Notes: a model not told the origin generated them from the sequence alone. A stretch of 64,000 nucleotides of DNA from Rhodocollybia butyracea (GCA_015501585.1 JADNRY010000111.1:62001-126000), one strand, 5' to 3'; shown: positions 9,557-21,421, counted from the stretch's first letter. Numbers and translations: made by a program.

Positions 9557-10203
9557 TCATCCCGGCGGCGCACTTGGTTTGCCCATACTGGCCCACTTCG
9601 CAACAGGATTCAATTCCGTCAAAAACTTGGTTTCCTCTTCATTCCATGTATCAGGTGCCACGAGACCCTTGTCATACGGAATCACCCTGTAGCCCGACGA
9701 GGTTGTATCAGAAAGGTATATCCCCATAACAAAAGGCCCCCGCATAGAAGAAGGCTTTGCCCATCCAAAATATGGCTTAACGTTGGACGATGGTTGCCCG
9801 ACCAGTTCGAATTTGAAATAGACTAGGCTGGTGTCATAATCCACAAAGTTGTCTTTGGTCCAGTCAATGGCCGTTTTGCCTGTAATGAGTTCGAGTTGGG
9901 CGGCCAGTTTTGTAACTGCTACTGCAATTTGTCTTTTACACTCCTTGGTCGTGTGGGACGAAGGATATCTTCCTTCGGGGATGGGATTCACAGTGTGGTC
10001 AATCAAGGCCCCTTTGAAAGCAATTTCCTAAGGAAAAAGAGTTGAAGAGAAAAGGTGATTAGAATTGACTGAATAACATAACATTGATCAGTTCAACTCA
10101 CGTTTTTCACCTTTTTTTTCACAGGTGACCCAGACACTGCAGATGGCACCGTGGAGATGAACATGACAAGAAGGAAGATAGACATGTATAAGATGGAACG
10201 CAT
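9557..10203 (-). CDS. Small secreted protein, 190 aa, two exons
   Basis: Exon 1 is 10102-10203 (ATG at 10201-10203) and exon 2 is 9557-10027. The 74-nt intron has GTGAGT...CTTAG borders and a TCTAAT branch-like motif, and the frame is kept across it. Residues 1 to about 25 form a signal peptide with hydrophobic core ILYMSIFLLVMFIST, followed by a Lys-rich segment (PVKKKVKN). The mature part has one Cys and motifs such as DYDTSLVYFKFELVG and KPYFGWAKPSSMRGPFVMG, with no family I recognise. Only one Cys argues against a disulfide-knotted effector. A TATAAAG lies on the minus strand about 80 bp upstream of the ATG (10281-10287). It is probably a secreted protein of unknown function. Confidence 0.75.
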
Positions 10204-12266
10204 TGTATAAAATTGATGCAAGAAAGAAAGCGGGAACTGAACCAGCAGTTGAACGATGGCGTCTTTTTGCCTGGGCTTCTTTATAGTCACTCAATTTGAA
10301 TTTGCCTACCATGTAAACGCCTGCAAACAATAAAAACATGGCGTGATCACGGATATGTTACTCAAAATGGAATGAAACCACACTAACTGTTTTTTCATTT
10401 TGCCCAGCCCCAGGGCTATGTGTTCTCTGATTCCGCATCACTCCACCATCATCTGAAGCGGTTCATCTAATCATCTTCCACTGGGATCATGTGGTCCCAA
10501 CAGCCAGGTTTGTTCACAAGGTTCTTTTGCATTGGAAGAGGTTTATTGCCAACCAAGGGGAAGGGGGTTTTCACGGATCTTCTGATAGGGAGAGTGGGGA
10601 GGAGTGACTAGATACATGCACTAGCTACATTGTTTCACCTCTCTGGGAGAGCTTCAGTCTACCCTGTAGGTCGAGTAGCGCTGCTTCTCTCCCTTAGAGT
10701 CCACTTCCTTCGTGGGGCCCCGCTGTAGGTCGGAGCCGAGCATACTACTTACTACTACTTACTACGTACTGTTACTTTGGTGGCAAATGGATTAGTACGC
10801 ACAGCTATGTGCAGGTATGCAGAAGTGTACTTACCTGTGACCAATAACATCGATGAGACGGGAGTGATAAGAGTGGAGAGCAGTGTAGTTGGAAATTTGC
10901 GTGATCAAGAATCTAGAAAATATCCGAGTGGTACCACATTTTTGTCTTTTTACTAAGGCTCACGAGAGATCCATTTTCCGCCAACTTCTTGAAGTTCTTG
11001 TAGTGGCTTGCGTTTCCATGTGATCATCCGCAACCCTCTCCACTCGCGCGACTCGTACACGATGCTATGATTATCGTATGGCGGGCCCTTTCCTTGCGCG
11101 CACTGCAATCAGACCATACGTGCGCGCAAGGCCTGTGAGCGCATGAGACGATACGGTTGCGTGTGCACGTTTTGCTGATGCCATGCTGATGCGAAGATGC
11201 GTTGCTGGCTAGTTGCTGGTTCGTTAGTTTTATGAGTGTGATCGTGGCAAATTGGCGTGACTGGACTAGGTTGTAAAATCCGATGTTAAACCAGGTTCCA
11301 GTCTCCAACAGTTGAGGATTCTGGGTAGAGAGTCTCTGATTATGGATTTCCAGCTAGGTGGCAGTATTAGTAGGCTGAGAGGCTGGTACAGAAAAGTTGG
11401 GAAAGTTAAGGGATGCGCATGCTCTATAGGAGAGAATTAGGAGAGAATAGGAGAGAGGACGGCATGTGTGGTGGAAGCAGGGGGTTAGAAGCGGGTTTAG
11501 TAGTAAAGTAACATAGACACCGCTTAGAATAAGATAACCGGTTTTCACTGGAGTTGGAGAGAATTCGAAGGTTGCATTGATTATAATCTAGTTCGATTTC
11601 TACAGGTTATGGGCTTGTTTTTCACGCTTTAAAGAAGCAATGTGGAGATTCCAACTCAAACTATTGACCTCAAATCATCACTACTATTGGCGCCGTTTGC
11701 ACCGAAAGTCTTGTAAGTACGGCTGGGAATCTGGGATCCCTTTGGGGTCTGACTTAAACTCTTCTCCGGCTATAAATGATAACCCGTTCGGTCTGGGAGC
11801 TCAGATATTCAGAGATGCGCCTCCTACCAGGCTACTACCGGTAACTAAACACCGCCCAAACAATATCTACGCTAAGACTCTGACCAAGATGCCAATGATT
11901 CGGACACTGAAGAGTCCATAACATCAGGTTAGACATGTTCCACCTGATTGCCTACATCCACTGTCCAGCTTTGCCGCTTTGACTCGCCGGATGCCCCGAA
12001 CATAAACCGAAGGCATAATACCCTCCATTCCTCCATTCCTCCCCGTGCCAAGATCATAACCATGTCCTGACAAAAGATCTAAGAAGAATATAGATCTACT
12101 GCCAAACAAAGCCTGCACGTTTGCTGGTGCTATAGAGCAGGGTGAATGATCATCGATCATCGACAACTATTTCATGTTACTTACTACTCCCTCCGACGTG
12201 TGTGGCTGTGGGAGAGTCGGGAAGGGAAGGGGAGGAGAAAGGAAGAAAAGGAAAGTGCTTCCTAAA
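10204..12266. other. Intergenic region; one R2-type repeat block
   Basis: No supported gene. About 11394-11600 contains the signature phrases of the R2 repeat family (CTATAGGAGAGAAT, GGACGGCATGTGTGGTGGA, ATAGACACCGCTTA) that clusters at 27-37 kb. The rest shows only short fortuitous frames. Confidence 0.6.
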
Positions 12267-13563
12267 TCAAGGAGGGGAGAATGAGAGCACTGGAGAGTCT
12301 TGGACTGGAGACAAGGAGGAGTCTTCCTCCCAATGTGTCATCTGACGGGAAACAAGAACAATGATGACTGTTGGATATAGCCCCTGAAAGAAATATCAAT
12401 CAGTCCACTTGCGAGGGAGATCTCACACTGGCGTACCACAAACGATGGAATAAAGTCGGAGATGGCGTGAGTTATGGGTGTCGAACCTATCATCATGGTA
12501 TATGCTGTGCTAGCGATAAATGTCACCTGAATGCAGGTCAGAGAAAAAAATGACTATCCGAGATCTAGAGGATACGCACCCATACAATAGAGTAGAGAGA
12601 GCCAGATTCGGCGAGAAGCACCAAGATACCCTGGGCAGGTGGCATTTTCCCTCCTGGTCCCCAAAGATTGCATATTTCTTTGCGACTGATCCTGAAAAAA
12701 AAAGAGTCTATGTCATCTTCATAAGGAAATCTATAGACTGACCAGGCTTTGTATCCAATGAGCGAAGTTGCCCACACATTTGAGATGAGAGAAACAAGGA
12801 GCGCAACAAAGCCGAATAAATTGGGTTCAAATATGGTATCAGTGGCTGCAGGACGTGTTGTGGATACATCAATTAGAGCAAGAACAGCCTGTTAGATAGA
12901 TACCAGTTTTTAGTTTCTTCTCAGAGCTAAGGTTAATTATCCCGACAACATACAGGTACAATCACAAATATGCCAAATGTGATCTTGACCCGTAGGCACC
13001 ATCCCCAAAGAACACAGGCCCGCCACATAACGACCATATCACTGATCCAGAACTAATTTTGTCTTATCCATCATCTGGGTTCGAAACAAAAAAAGATCGG
13101 CTTACATTGAAGAACAGTGCAATACTCCCCACTTCTGACAACACATACAAGGTATGGATTGAAAAACTTGCCCTGCCTGCACGTGCGTCGCGTAGCACCC
13201 TCATTGCAGCATAGACGTTCGACACCCAGTGCATTCCTGATGCAATGTACATCGCAAGACTAGCTGTCATCATAAACTGTCGGGGCCTTGAGCCCCTTAT
13301 CCCCCGCCGGCTAGATTAAGTGCTTTTGTTCACATTTTTGTTTCGTAATCCAGTTTAATGTGAAGACTCACCATATAGTAATGGTCGAGATAGAAATAAG
13401 AAGAGTTAATATACCTGTATAACAGAGGCTGTTTAGTCATCAATCCCCGTAAACAGAGAGAGGTTTCAAGACCAAATAGAGCAGATTGAATCACAATCCC
13501 CGGGATCACGTTATCAGCTTCGGACAAAGCCAGCTCTGCTGAAAGACTAGCAGGTGAAGTCAT
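12267..13563 (-). CDS. Seven-helix integral membrane protein, 305 aa, seven exons
   Basis: Exons (minus strand order): 13415-13563, 13106-13310, 12954-13052, 12743-12888, 12580-12691, 12437-12526, 12267-12383. All six introns have GT..AG borders and the phases join without a stop. The start is the ATG in MTSPASLSAEL, and translation ends SPVLSFSPP. Hydrophobic helices appear at IPGIVIQSALFG, FMMTASLAMYIASGMHW, TLYVLSEVGSIALFF, ITFGIFVIVPAVLAL, FGFVALLVSLISNVWATSLI, GILVLLAESGSLYSIVW and LYPTVIIVLVS. Conserved marks of a large Agaricomycete family are visible: SDMVVMWRACVLWG, NVWATSLIGYKAW, AESGSLYSIVW and GLYPTVIIVLV. These proteins sit in membranes; receptor-like function is assumed, not proven. 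A gag-only Copia element is inserted 134 bp upstream of the ATG and may have altered its promoter. Confidence 0.85.
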
Positions 13564-13697
13564 GGTCCAAGGAAAAGATAAAAAGTATGAATAAATGAGT
13601 GAAATAGACTGAGCCAGGCTCCAGCAAGCTGCTGGGTATCTGGAAGCAAGTTTATGGGGCTTAAAAGGAAAGAACCCGTAGGACTCGGACACACCAT

Positions 13698-13863
13698 TGT
13701 TGGATATTTATCCTGGGCTGCTCAATCGAGGCTGTGGACAAACACATATATACAAATGATGTGTAACTACAACCCTTGATAACAATCTAATAGTAGTCTT
13801 GAACCACCATCTCAGAGCCATCTCAGAGCCATCTAAGAGTCTAGGAGTCTTCATTAACCAACA
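13698..13863 (+). repeat. 5' LTR of gag-only Copia copy 2
   Basis: 166 bp with TGTTGG/CCAACA ends. It has A instead of G in GAACCACC and C instead of T in TTCATTAACC relative to copy 1. Both variants are shared by its 3' partner. Confidence 0.93.
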
Positions 13864-14004
13864 GGTTATGGGCCCCGTGTCCACACTATACAGCTAGGAG
13901 TTTTATTCATCATCTAGGAGCTTTACTTTTCACCCAATCACTCAATCTCACTCATTTCATCATCCCATCCCCAATCCCTTTTCAACGACTCATATTCATT
14001 CACT

Positions 14005-15069
14005 ATGGCCACACTTTCAGCTCTTCTTAATCTTGGAAGGAACATTCCCCTACTTTCCACTACAAATGCTGATGACTGGAGCAACTGGAAAGAGGATGTT
14101 CTGCAAATGGTGCTTAGTGCAGATGGTCAGAGCGCCAAGATTGCCACAGGGTTGACTTCACGTCCATCAGAGGCTGCTGATGCCAAGGAATGGGATCGAC
14201 TCAACTCACAGGCTGCGTCCATCATTAAATCCCTCACTAATCGAGACTGCCGAAACATCTACAAGGATAAGACAAATGCTTCCGAAATCTGGAGTGCACT
14301 TGTCTCCTATTTTGAAAAATCATCATTTTCCTCACGTTCAGCTACACGTGCTGCCTATCACCGCATTACGCATGATCCGCTTAAACCAACCAAAGTCTAT
14401 CTTGATGCTTTGGATGATATGCGTGCTCGTCTTCAGGCACTACTCCCTTCCGGTGAAACAATCTCTGATAGTTATCACAAGGATATCATGCTCCAGAACC
14501 TTCATTCATCATTCGAGGCCTGGAAAACATCTCTTCTCGCCCAACCTACTGGCGAGCCCAATCTTAAAACCTGCCGCACTGTTCTTGAGAGTGCTATGGT
14601 TTCATTTGACCCTGAGAAGAGAGCCAATGAAATTTTAGATGGGATTAATAACCCGTCTGAACCATCCTCCCGTGTAGAGGCTGCTCATGCTTATGCTACA
14701 GCTTTCCAAAAGGGAAGTAAAGGAGGAAGTCGGAATGGATCTGGTACTAGGGAAAGTTTTAGTGGTAGAGGGGGAGGAAGAGGGGGAGCTTCCAATGGAA
14801 GCGGCCATGAAGATGGACAAGGATTTATAGACAGTCGCGGAAATCGCTGGTGCAATATGTCTATGGATGGCTGTCACCGTTGCGGAGGTATGTCGCACAA
14901 GGCTTCTAACTGTGTCAAGGACATGCCAGAGGAAGTCAAGCACTGGTGTCTTAACCGCACATATGACACTGCGCACATCACTCACAATCCTCCCAATAAC
15001 ATCTCTTCACATTTCATTGCTCCTATTGATAATGGTTTTTTCTGCTCATCCTACTTGTCCACCCTTTGA
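14005..15069 (+). CDS. Copia-type Gag, 354 aa, altered C-terminus
   Basis: This is the same protein as at 7206-8303 through the CCHC knuckle (CHRCGGMSHKASNC), with a few substitutions (for example D to N before MSMDGCH, R to Q in the linker). Near 15031 the DNA has lost CTT and gained one T in a T-run relative to copy 1. The net change of -2 shifts the frame, so the acidic EEEEYIDFHA tail is lost and the ORF ends in CSSYLSTL at 15069. The original tail still reads in another frame to 15100. The knuckle is intact, so the effect on packaging is uncertain. Confidence 0.88.
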   Translation: MATLSALLNLGRNIPLLSTTNADDWSNWKEDVLQMVLSADGQSAKIATGLTSRPSEAADAKEWDRLNSQAASIIKSLTNRDCRNIYKDKTNASEIWSALVSYFEKSSFSSRSATRAAYHRITHDPLKPTKVYLDALDDMRARLQALLPSGETISDSYHKDIMLQNLHSSFEAWKTSLLAQPTGEPNLKTCRTVLESAMVSFDPEKRANEILDGINNPSEPSSRVEAAHAYATAFQKGSKGGSRNGSGTRESFSGRGGGRGGASNGSGHEDGQGFIDSRGNRWCNMSMDGCHRCGGMSHKASNCVKDMPEEVKHWCLNRTYDTAHITHNPPNNISSHFIAPIDNGFFCSSYLSTL

Positions 15070-15148
15070 AGAGGAGGAGTATATTGATTTTCATGCTTGA
15101 TTATATTTATAGCTTAGGGGGAGCTCTCTTTGTTTCGCAGAGGGGGAG

Positions 15149-15314
15149 TGTTGGATATTTATCCTGGGCTGCTCAATCGAGGCTGTGGACAAACACATAT
15201 ATACAAATGATGTGTAACTACAACCCTTGATAACAATCTAATAGTAGTCTTGAACCACCATCTCAGAGCCATCTCAGAGCCATCTAAGAGTCTAGGAGTC
15301 TTCATTAACCAACA
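15149..15314 (+). repeat. 3' LTR of gag-only Copia copy 2
   Basis: 166 bp, identical by eye to 13698-13863, preceded by AGAGGGGGAG (polypurine tract) and followed by ACCAT. Confidence 0.93.
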
Positions 15315-15319
15315 ACCAT

Positions 15320-16718
15320 CACCATGATAAACAATAACATCTGTTCAACATTCCACAGCGCACGGCAACAAGCCCTCGTCTATGTTTGGGAAAGCACCCG
15401 TGCGCAGAAGAGCGCCGAAGAACTTGACAAGTTGCCGCAGCCCAGCTTTTTGCTTGTCTATGGTTGCGCTGTTTAGGATTTAGTAACTAAGTAGTTATGG
15501 CACTACTTTAAGAGTCACCTAACTACAAATATCCCTTTTGGGAATGTGGGTTAGGTTAGGTTAGGTTTAGTACATGTCTACTAGGAATTGGGATATTTAA
15601 GAAACTTCAAGTGCATCGGAGCCATCCCGCCTTGTAACTATGGGCATGTGGCTTGCTTAGTACTAGTAGCGGCGATTGCGTTGCTATCTTTTCTTACACA
15701 GGCGCGACATCCTATTCGCCTGAGGTCCGCCCACTGCCGTTGATCCCCGGTACAAAAATTGGAGCTAAGTCTAGAATCCAGAGCAATGCACTGGGGTGCG
15801 ACCGGCGCCCGTTGAACTCAGGCGCAGTCCATTTGTCCTCAGCTCCGCCAAAGCACTGCCCCCTGTACTACCCGGCAGTTCCGCTGCACTTCCGATTCCT
15901 CCCGTTCCCTTTACATTTTCCTTTGAAACACTTTCATTTCTAGTATAATGTAGTACAACAGTGGTAGCTATACTACTTAATACTATGTACCTAAACAAAT
16001 CACACCAACAAATCATCAAATGTACCAACGAACGAAACAAACGATGAATGAAAAGAAATGAAACGTACCGTCAGAGGCCATGTCATGAAAATCCTGTAAA
16101 GGCAGAAGTGTTGGTATAAGAAACTCAGAGCGAAAGGAAGACTTACATACAAACCAAAAACGTAGCCACCTAGAGAAGAACACTGTAACAAATCATGTTA
16201 GTAGGACAAACGATAAGATACAAGGGTTGCAAACGATGTAGCTGCGAAAAGATCATCAGACAAGAGAAAAAATAGCTTAAGCTCTTGAGGAACTTGAAAC
16301 TTGAGGATTTGCTTGGAGGTTCCTTGCTGTTTGTTTTGAAGCTTTTCACCTACAGAAGTTGATGATCTTGCCAGAGCAAAGAGGGTGCAAGGGTAGACAC
16401 GTTGACTGTTTGAGCTGGCAGATGTTGAGAAAATTATGAGCTTCGAGTTTTGAACGCTTGAATACTCGTGGGCACTGGAGCTTGAACATTTGAATGTGCG
16501 CGTTGAAAGTTAAAGACTTGAAGACGAAGTTCAAGTTCAAAAAGCAACATTAATGTCACGAGACTCACTCAAACATCATCACCAGCCCGACCAGCGGAGG
16601 CAAAAACTCGCGACGCGCTCGAATCAAATTATAAGGTGTAGTACAAAGCAGTATTTGATGCTAATATATCTATATATTGTGGCACAATGCCAACACACCG
16701 CTGCCAGGTGCACCAGCA
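15320..16718. other. Intergenic region without a supported gene
   Basis: Short minus-strand frames near 15771-16191 have possible splice donors (for example a GTAAGT at about 16142-16147), but no coherent protein could be assembled. A run TTAGGTTAGGTTAGGTTTAG at 15551-15570 resembles telomeric repeat only superficially. Confidence 0.4.
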
Positions 16719-16720
16719 CT

Positions 16721-18988
16721 TCAGAAAGGTTGGTTTTGTGTGTTGGACAATGGACTCTGAGAACTCAAATTCATCTGTGCGGAATCAGGACAAGGACAAG
16801 GACCTATGAAACCCCGTTTGTCAAAGTTAACAAAGTCTTCAAGTAACCTAGAGAACGACAAAAGGTGAGCCATAGAAGCAAAAACAGAACGATGGCAAAA
16901 CCCACTGCTTCCAGCCCGATGAACGTTGTATTCTTTAGAGGATTCTTCACGTTCCAGTCCAGCTGGTGTGAAAAGATAGCTGTTATGCTCGTTCCAGCGT
17001 TTGGAGGTATTCCCAGAAGTATCGTCGCAGTAAAGCCAGATAGGAAAGGACAAGCATTGAGCGCCATTTGCACGTCCTCGCCAGGGATTACCGAGGCATG
17101 GGTCTGTCGAAGTCCATGGTTCTAGCTTTGGGGGGGTGGTAGACAGGTCAACGACATCTATACATATTTCTAGTTGAGATAACACAAGACGCTGCCACAC
17201 GCAAGAGGACAAACCTTCAATTTGGGCCACATCTATGAGATAGGGGTAGTCTTTGATGCTCTTCACTAGCCGGGGAAACGATAAGAGGAATTCATCTTCG
17301 CTGACAACAATTTGTCCATCCCCTTTGACAACACACCAGGTGAGCTTACCCTCTCTGCGGCGAACTTTCTCCATCTTCCAACAGTATGCGTAGAAACGAC
17401 CTTGGCGCCGGAACCATCGATGTGGCATATATACTTGCCCAGAACGCAGCATGCAGGGCTCGAAAATATAATAATCTTCTCCATGAATATGAGCCATGGG
17501 TCCAAGTTGGTCATCGGGAACCTCGTTAAGCCAGCGTGCAAATTGCCGAGCTTGAGAAACATTCTTCGCAGTGCAATCTTCTGGATAGAATGAAAGCTTT
17601 TCCCGAACATGAGGGTTGGCCATCTCCTATTTCTAAAAGTTCAATAGGATTATGTAGGTAAAATGTACCAATTACCTGAGAAATAATATCCGCCAAGCTA
17701 TTAACATAGTAAGTGTGCCCCAAAGCTCCCTTGTACTTGAACGTCTGGATGCCATACAGCTTTTGTAAATGGCTGTCAAGATCCTTCATGGTTTTGACAG
17801 AGGTGGCGTCTTGTACACCGTTTATCTTCAGGAGTGTAACGCCTCCGCCTCTCCATAATCACCACTGACCGTATCCGGTGATACGGTCATCCTAGACACC
17901 GCCGATAGACCAAACGGTCTATCTTATCTTTCTATTTATTATTAATTATATAATAAATCTGTTACTATAAGTATCGTACAATTACTTAAGAGTCTAGTTA
18001 GTCTTTTACACCGTCGTACACACAATAGTATCCTATTTGTCGTGTTCACCGGTGTTCCTAAGGACTTTGCCCATAGGGCGCGTTATAAGGAGCCATACAA
18101 ACAATTCAAGTTGTCGGACAGAGAAGACTGAGCGAGGAAGGTGCATTAAGACGTCAAGGGTACAAGCCTTGAAGAGAGTCAATGGTTTTGATATTTAATG
18201 CAGAAACTAAATCTTGTAACTTACTGTTCTGTTAGGCCAAGGAAACCATTCACAAGAGGAGGTGTGGTCTGAACGTCCTTGTCTATTGAGAAGTCCATCG
18301 AAAGGATTAAAAGCATCAGACTCTAAAGTATAAGTGTTGTAAATAATAGACCCACCCTATTAATTCCCAAAAACCTTACCTCTGGTATCGAGGTTGAATT
18401 CCTTGGAAATTGCATCGTCACTACAGTCTGATTTTTCGAGGCCAAATTCATCATCAGAGTTGATAGCATCTGGCCCATGCTCAAAGATATTGAGCATGTA
18501 ACCTGTCAAAGTTTGAACGGTATCTGCTTCTTTGTCTCCTGAGAATTGAGGATTGAGCTCATCAAGCTCGTCCCATACTGAGCTCAACTGATTAACCACT
18601 TCAGGAGGAGAGTTGCTAATAAAATCTGAAAGAGGGGGTAGTGGCTCTGCTGGCGTTCTGGGCTCACAAAACGTCTGCATCAAACGGGTCAGAGCAAGGT
18701 CTGATACACCACGGATAGGAACGGCAGGTGGAGAAGGAGCGCTGTTCAGGGGAGGTAGGCAACAAAGGTTTTGAATGTGCTTGTGGGTCTTCTCATGCTC
18801 CTGGGCATTATATGGCGTCTGACCTATATTATGTCGGCAAATTATACAGTAGACACGCCACTCCCTCCCCTCCAACTCTATACGCCAGACTGAAGAAACC
18901 GTTGAGAAATTTATTACTAAAAAGGGAAAGATTTACCTCTTTCATCATCAAAGCCTTTCGGCGGCAGCTTGCTGCGATACGCCGGCAT
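16721..18988 (-). pseudogene. Truncated, LTR-interrupted gene of a basidiomycete-expanded hypothetical family
   Basis: Minus-strand exons: 18937-18988 (MPAYRSKLPPKGFDDER), 18380-18889, 18225-18322, about 17676-18167 (interrupted) and 17626 downward. The frame is kept at each GT..AG intron. Family marks seen in order: EWRVYCIICRHNI with a downstream HEKTHKH (a Cys/His zinc-binding-like N-terminus), CEWFPWPNRT, LMHLPRSVFSVRQLELFVW, YKGALGHTYYVNSLADII, FYPEDC and FPIWLYCDDTSGNTSKRWNE. I recognise these as hallmarks of a large basidiomycete hypothetical family with no assigned function. A solo LTR at 17835-18087 cuts the fourth exon. Family similarity stops at about 16919 after KEYNVH and the usual C-terminal half is missing. 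The gene is therefore dead at two places. Confidence 0.75.
17835..18087. repeat. Solo LTR inside the hypothetical gene, 253 bp
   Basis: The ends are TGTAACGC and GCGTTATA (inverted, with C to T at the last dinucleotide), flanked by AGGAG on both sides (17830-17834 and 18088-18092). Removing it with one AGGAG copy restores an open exon reading from LELFVW directly into LLKINGVQDATSV, which fixes the borders. It differs from the LTR at 8985-9274. Confidence 0.88.
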
Positions 18989-20704
18989 TGGTTATCACTG
19001 ATTCTGGCCAAAGTGTAGCAGTGCTGAGTATATTAAGTGATCCAGTATTAACGTAGTACAAAAGAAAATATATCCTGAGGATTGTCTGACGATTTGAAAC
19101 CCGGTCTCAAGTTCTTGTGCCTCAGCACCAAATTCAAATTAGACCGGGTTCAACCGGGGTTTTTCATCCCAAGCCGCACGGGAGGGTTTCGCCGTGTATA
19201 AGTTTCTTAGTTGATTGCGATATCAGACTCAATCACACGATGCCGTTGTAGTCTGCTGGTCAGTTTGGTCAGTTCCGCTAGTGCGCCCATGGCAATGGGC
19301 TAGCTGATGGATAAATTACGAGGGCAATTTATTGCAGAGTTTCTGTTCTGAAAGATCGGTACCTTAATTCTGTTATAGTAATTACTTCCGCTGTAATATA
19401 TCCTGATTAGGAGAAAAATGCGCTGATCGCATCTTCAATTCGGCCCACAGTACTATAGTAGACAGTAGTAGTACTTACTATAAATTATCAAGTACTGTGG
19501 ATATTGTGTTGTATGACAGTGGGAGAAGGGATGTAATGGGAAATTGAGTTTGAGACACCATATCTGCCTGGATACTGTTGATGGTGAAAATTGAAGATGA
19601 GGAACAATGGTAAAGTTTACACTTTGTTGGAATTATGTGGTACGATGGCAGCGACGCCGCTAAATGAACTCGCTGAGTTTCATATGCAGAATGGATGAGG
19701 AGAGGTAAACCCAAAATATTATGGTCATTGAGCAACTACCAGCATGATGAACAACCTTCCGGGAGCGGGCATTTGCTAGCATAAGCCATAAAGGAAGCAG
19801 ATAATACTAACTCTCCAATGCTTTAATATCAGTTTTGAAACTTGGGGGTGATATTCTATCGCAATTGCGTGGGTGTTTCAAACTTCAACCCGTGTTTGGT
19901 GACACTCAGTGTCCCACTAATTCACTGTCATATAGTTATCAATTATTAGTGATGAGACTGTTCAATATTGTACATACCTGGCAGACTGGTGGACCGTTGC
20001 TGAGGAAGTCGTGTTCCACTGCAGAGGGAGCAAAACCAACAGAAAGTAAAACACGAGCACCGTGACTTTTCCAGTGGTTGTCTGGATGTGGTCTGTGCCC
20101 AGAAACTCCTGCCCATTTGAGGAGGTAAAATATATGCTGAAGGAGTTTTCGGATGAATGGGTGAGTAGGAAGCGGCGATTTGCTTGAGAATTGTACGTCT
20201 GTTGGTCATGGGCTGGTCATGGGATACAGGTTCGGGATTTCAGTTTCTTCCTAGAGGGAAACAGACCACATTGCGGGGGCTTTCGTTGATTCTACGGCAT
20301 GTCAGTAAGCAATACAACATTTCAAGACATTTGAGGCAACACTCTTATAACCAAATCTAAAAAGAAGAGACTTCGCTAGAATTATCACAATAACAACTTG
20401 AATCACAATCATTACTTCAACTTTCCCGATGGCCCTTTAAACCCCTTCCTGGGTCACAGTAATCGCTACGCCCAACGGTGGAGAAAAGCCCGACTTGGAA
20501 CTTAACATGATCCCAAAAGAGAATTGTCTCCTGATTAAAGGTCAATGCTACAGAGTATGCAATGAAATCTTTGTATTGGTGTACTAACATTGTATTACTG
20601 TACTATAAGAACATGCTATGTCTTTTCTCCACCACTTAACTGCCCAAGTAATTGCCACGCGTTAGCGCTGGCCCACTGCTAGTCCGATGTAATCCAGATT
20701 CTAA
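18989..20704. other. Intergenic region
   Basis: No supported gene. At about 19990-20220 all three minus-strand frames are open and a GTATGT donor is present. One frame would give a membrane segment (VLVFYFLLVLLPL), but no partner exon was found. The rest is unassigned. Confidence 0.4.
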
Positions 20705-20712
20705 GGAACAGT

Positions 20713-21421
20713 TAGAGATGTCCACGAGTCCAGGTCTTTACAGGTACTCGCAGGTAAGATCTGTGGGAAAACCTGCGAGTATGTGACACGCGGATCCCAG
20801 GATCTGTTTCCCACGGGTCCGGCGCAGGTCACAGGTCAGACTTTGGAGAATTTCAGCTGACTTGCAGGTACTTGCGGGTATTTTTATGACTTGTACAAGC
20901 AATGTAAACCCATACATTTGTTAATTAGTGCTCAAAATTTATAGTACAAGCAACAATATTTGTCAGTAAACACTCAAAACTTACAGTAATTCATAGTATC
21001 ATATTCATTATAATACTTATCAAGTACTGGCACATATGTTTGAGGTTGTAGACAACTCACGACGTTTGGCGCTAATTTAAGCGCCCCATCGCCGTGAGCT
21101 GTCTACAATGTAAAACCTTTGTGTCAGTACATATTTACTTCATAACTAAGTATGAAATGATAGTAGACAGTTACAGTACAATATTTTATAAATGGTATGT
21201 ATCATAAAACAGGTAAGTACTTTATTAATGATTATTAGTACACTCTTTGGCATAAATACACAAATACCTGCAGGTACTTGCAAACTTGCAGGTAAATTAC
21301 CTGCGAGTCAAAGATCCGTTTCCCACGGATCTTCCGCAGGTCACAAGTCAAGGCTTTTGGGCCACAGGTACTTGCGCGCCGGATCCAAGTATACTTGGAT
21401 CCGGACTCGTGGACATCTCTA
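20713..21421. mobile_element. hAT-type MITE, 709 bp, perfect 19-bp ends
   Basis: The terminal sequence TAGAGATGTCCACGAGTCC is exactly inverted at the right end. The 8-bp duplication GGAACAGT flanks it (20705-20712 and 21422-21429). Subterminal regions carry repeated CAGGTACTTGC/CTGCGAGT words and CCGTTTCCCACGG. The first eight bases are shared with the autonomous-size hAT at 49890. No ORF of note. Confidence 0.93.

Larger units (their letters stand above)
13698..15314 (+). mobile_element. Gag-only Copia-type LTR element, copy 2 (1,617 bp)
   Basis: LTRs at 13698-13863 and 15149-15314 (166 bp each, identical by eye) are flanked by the duplication ACCAT (13693-13697 and 15315-15319). It carries the same primer site, gag and polypurine tract as copy 1. 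The two copies differ at roughly a dozen positions, so both are young. It lies head to head with the 7TM gene, 134 bp from its start codon. Confidence 0.93.

Noticed and set aside
9500..9826. Plus-strand ORF overlapping the secreted-protein gene
   Set aside because: Antisense shadow of the 9557-10203 coding exon.
12010..12160. Minus-strand ORF downstream of the 7TM gene as an extra exon
   Set aside because: The 7TM gene has a convincing stop at 12267-12269 in phase, and the downstream frame has no helix or family motif.
15551..15575. TTAGGTTAGGTTAGG run as an interstitial telomere
   Set aside because: The unit is TTAGGT rather than TTAGGG, only about three units occur, and the context is ordinary intergenic DNA.
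15771..16191. Short minus-strand exons with GTAAGT-like donors
   Set aside because: The pieces do not join into a protein with recognisable features.
19946..20220. Minus-strand small gene with a membrane segment
   Set aside because: All three frames are open over the stretch and no partner exon or start could be joined.
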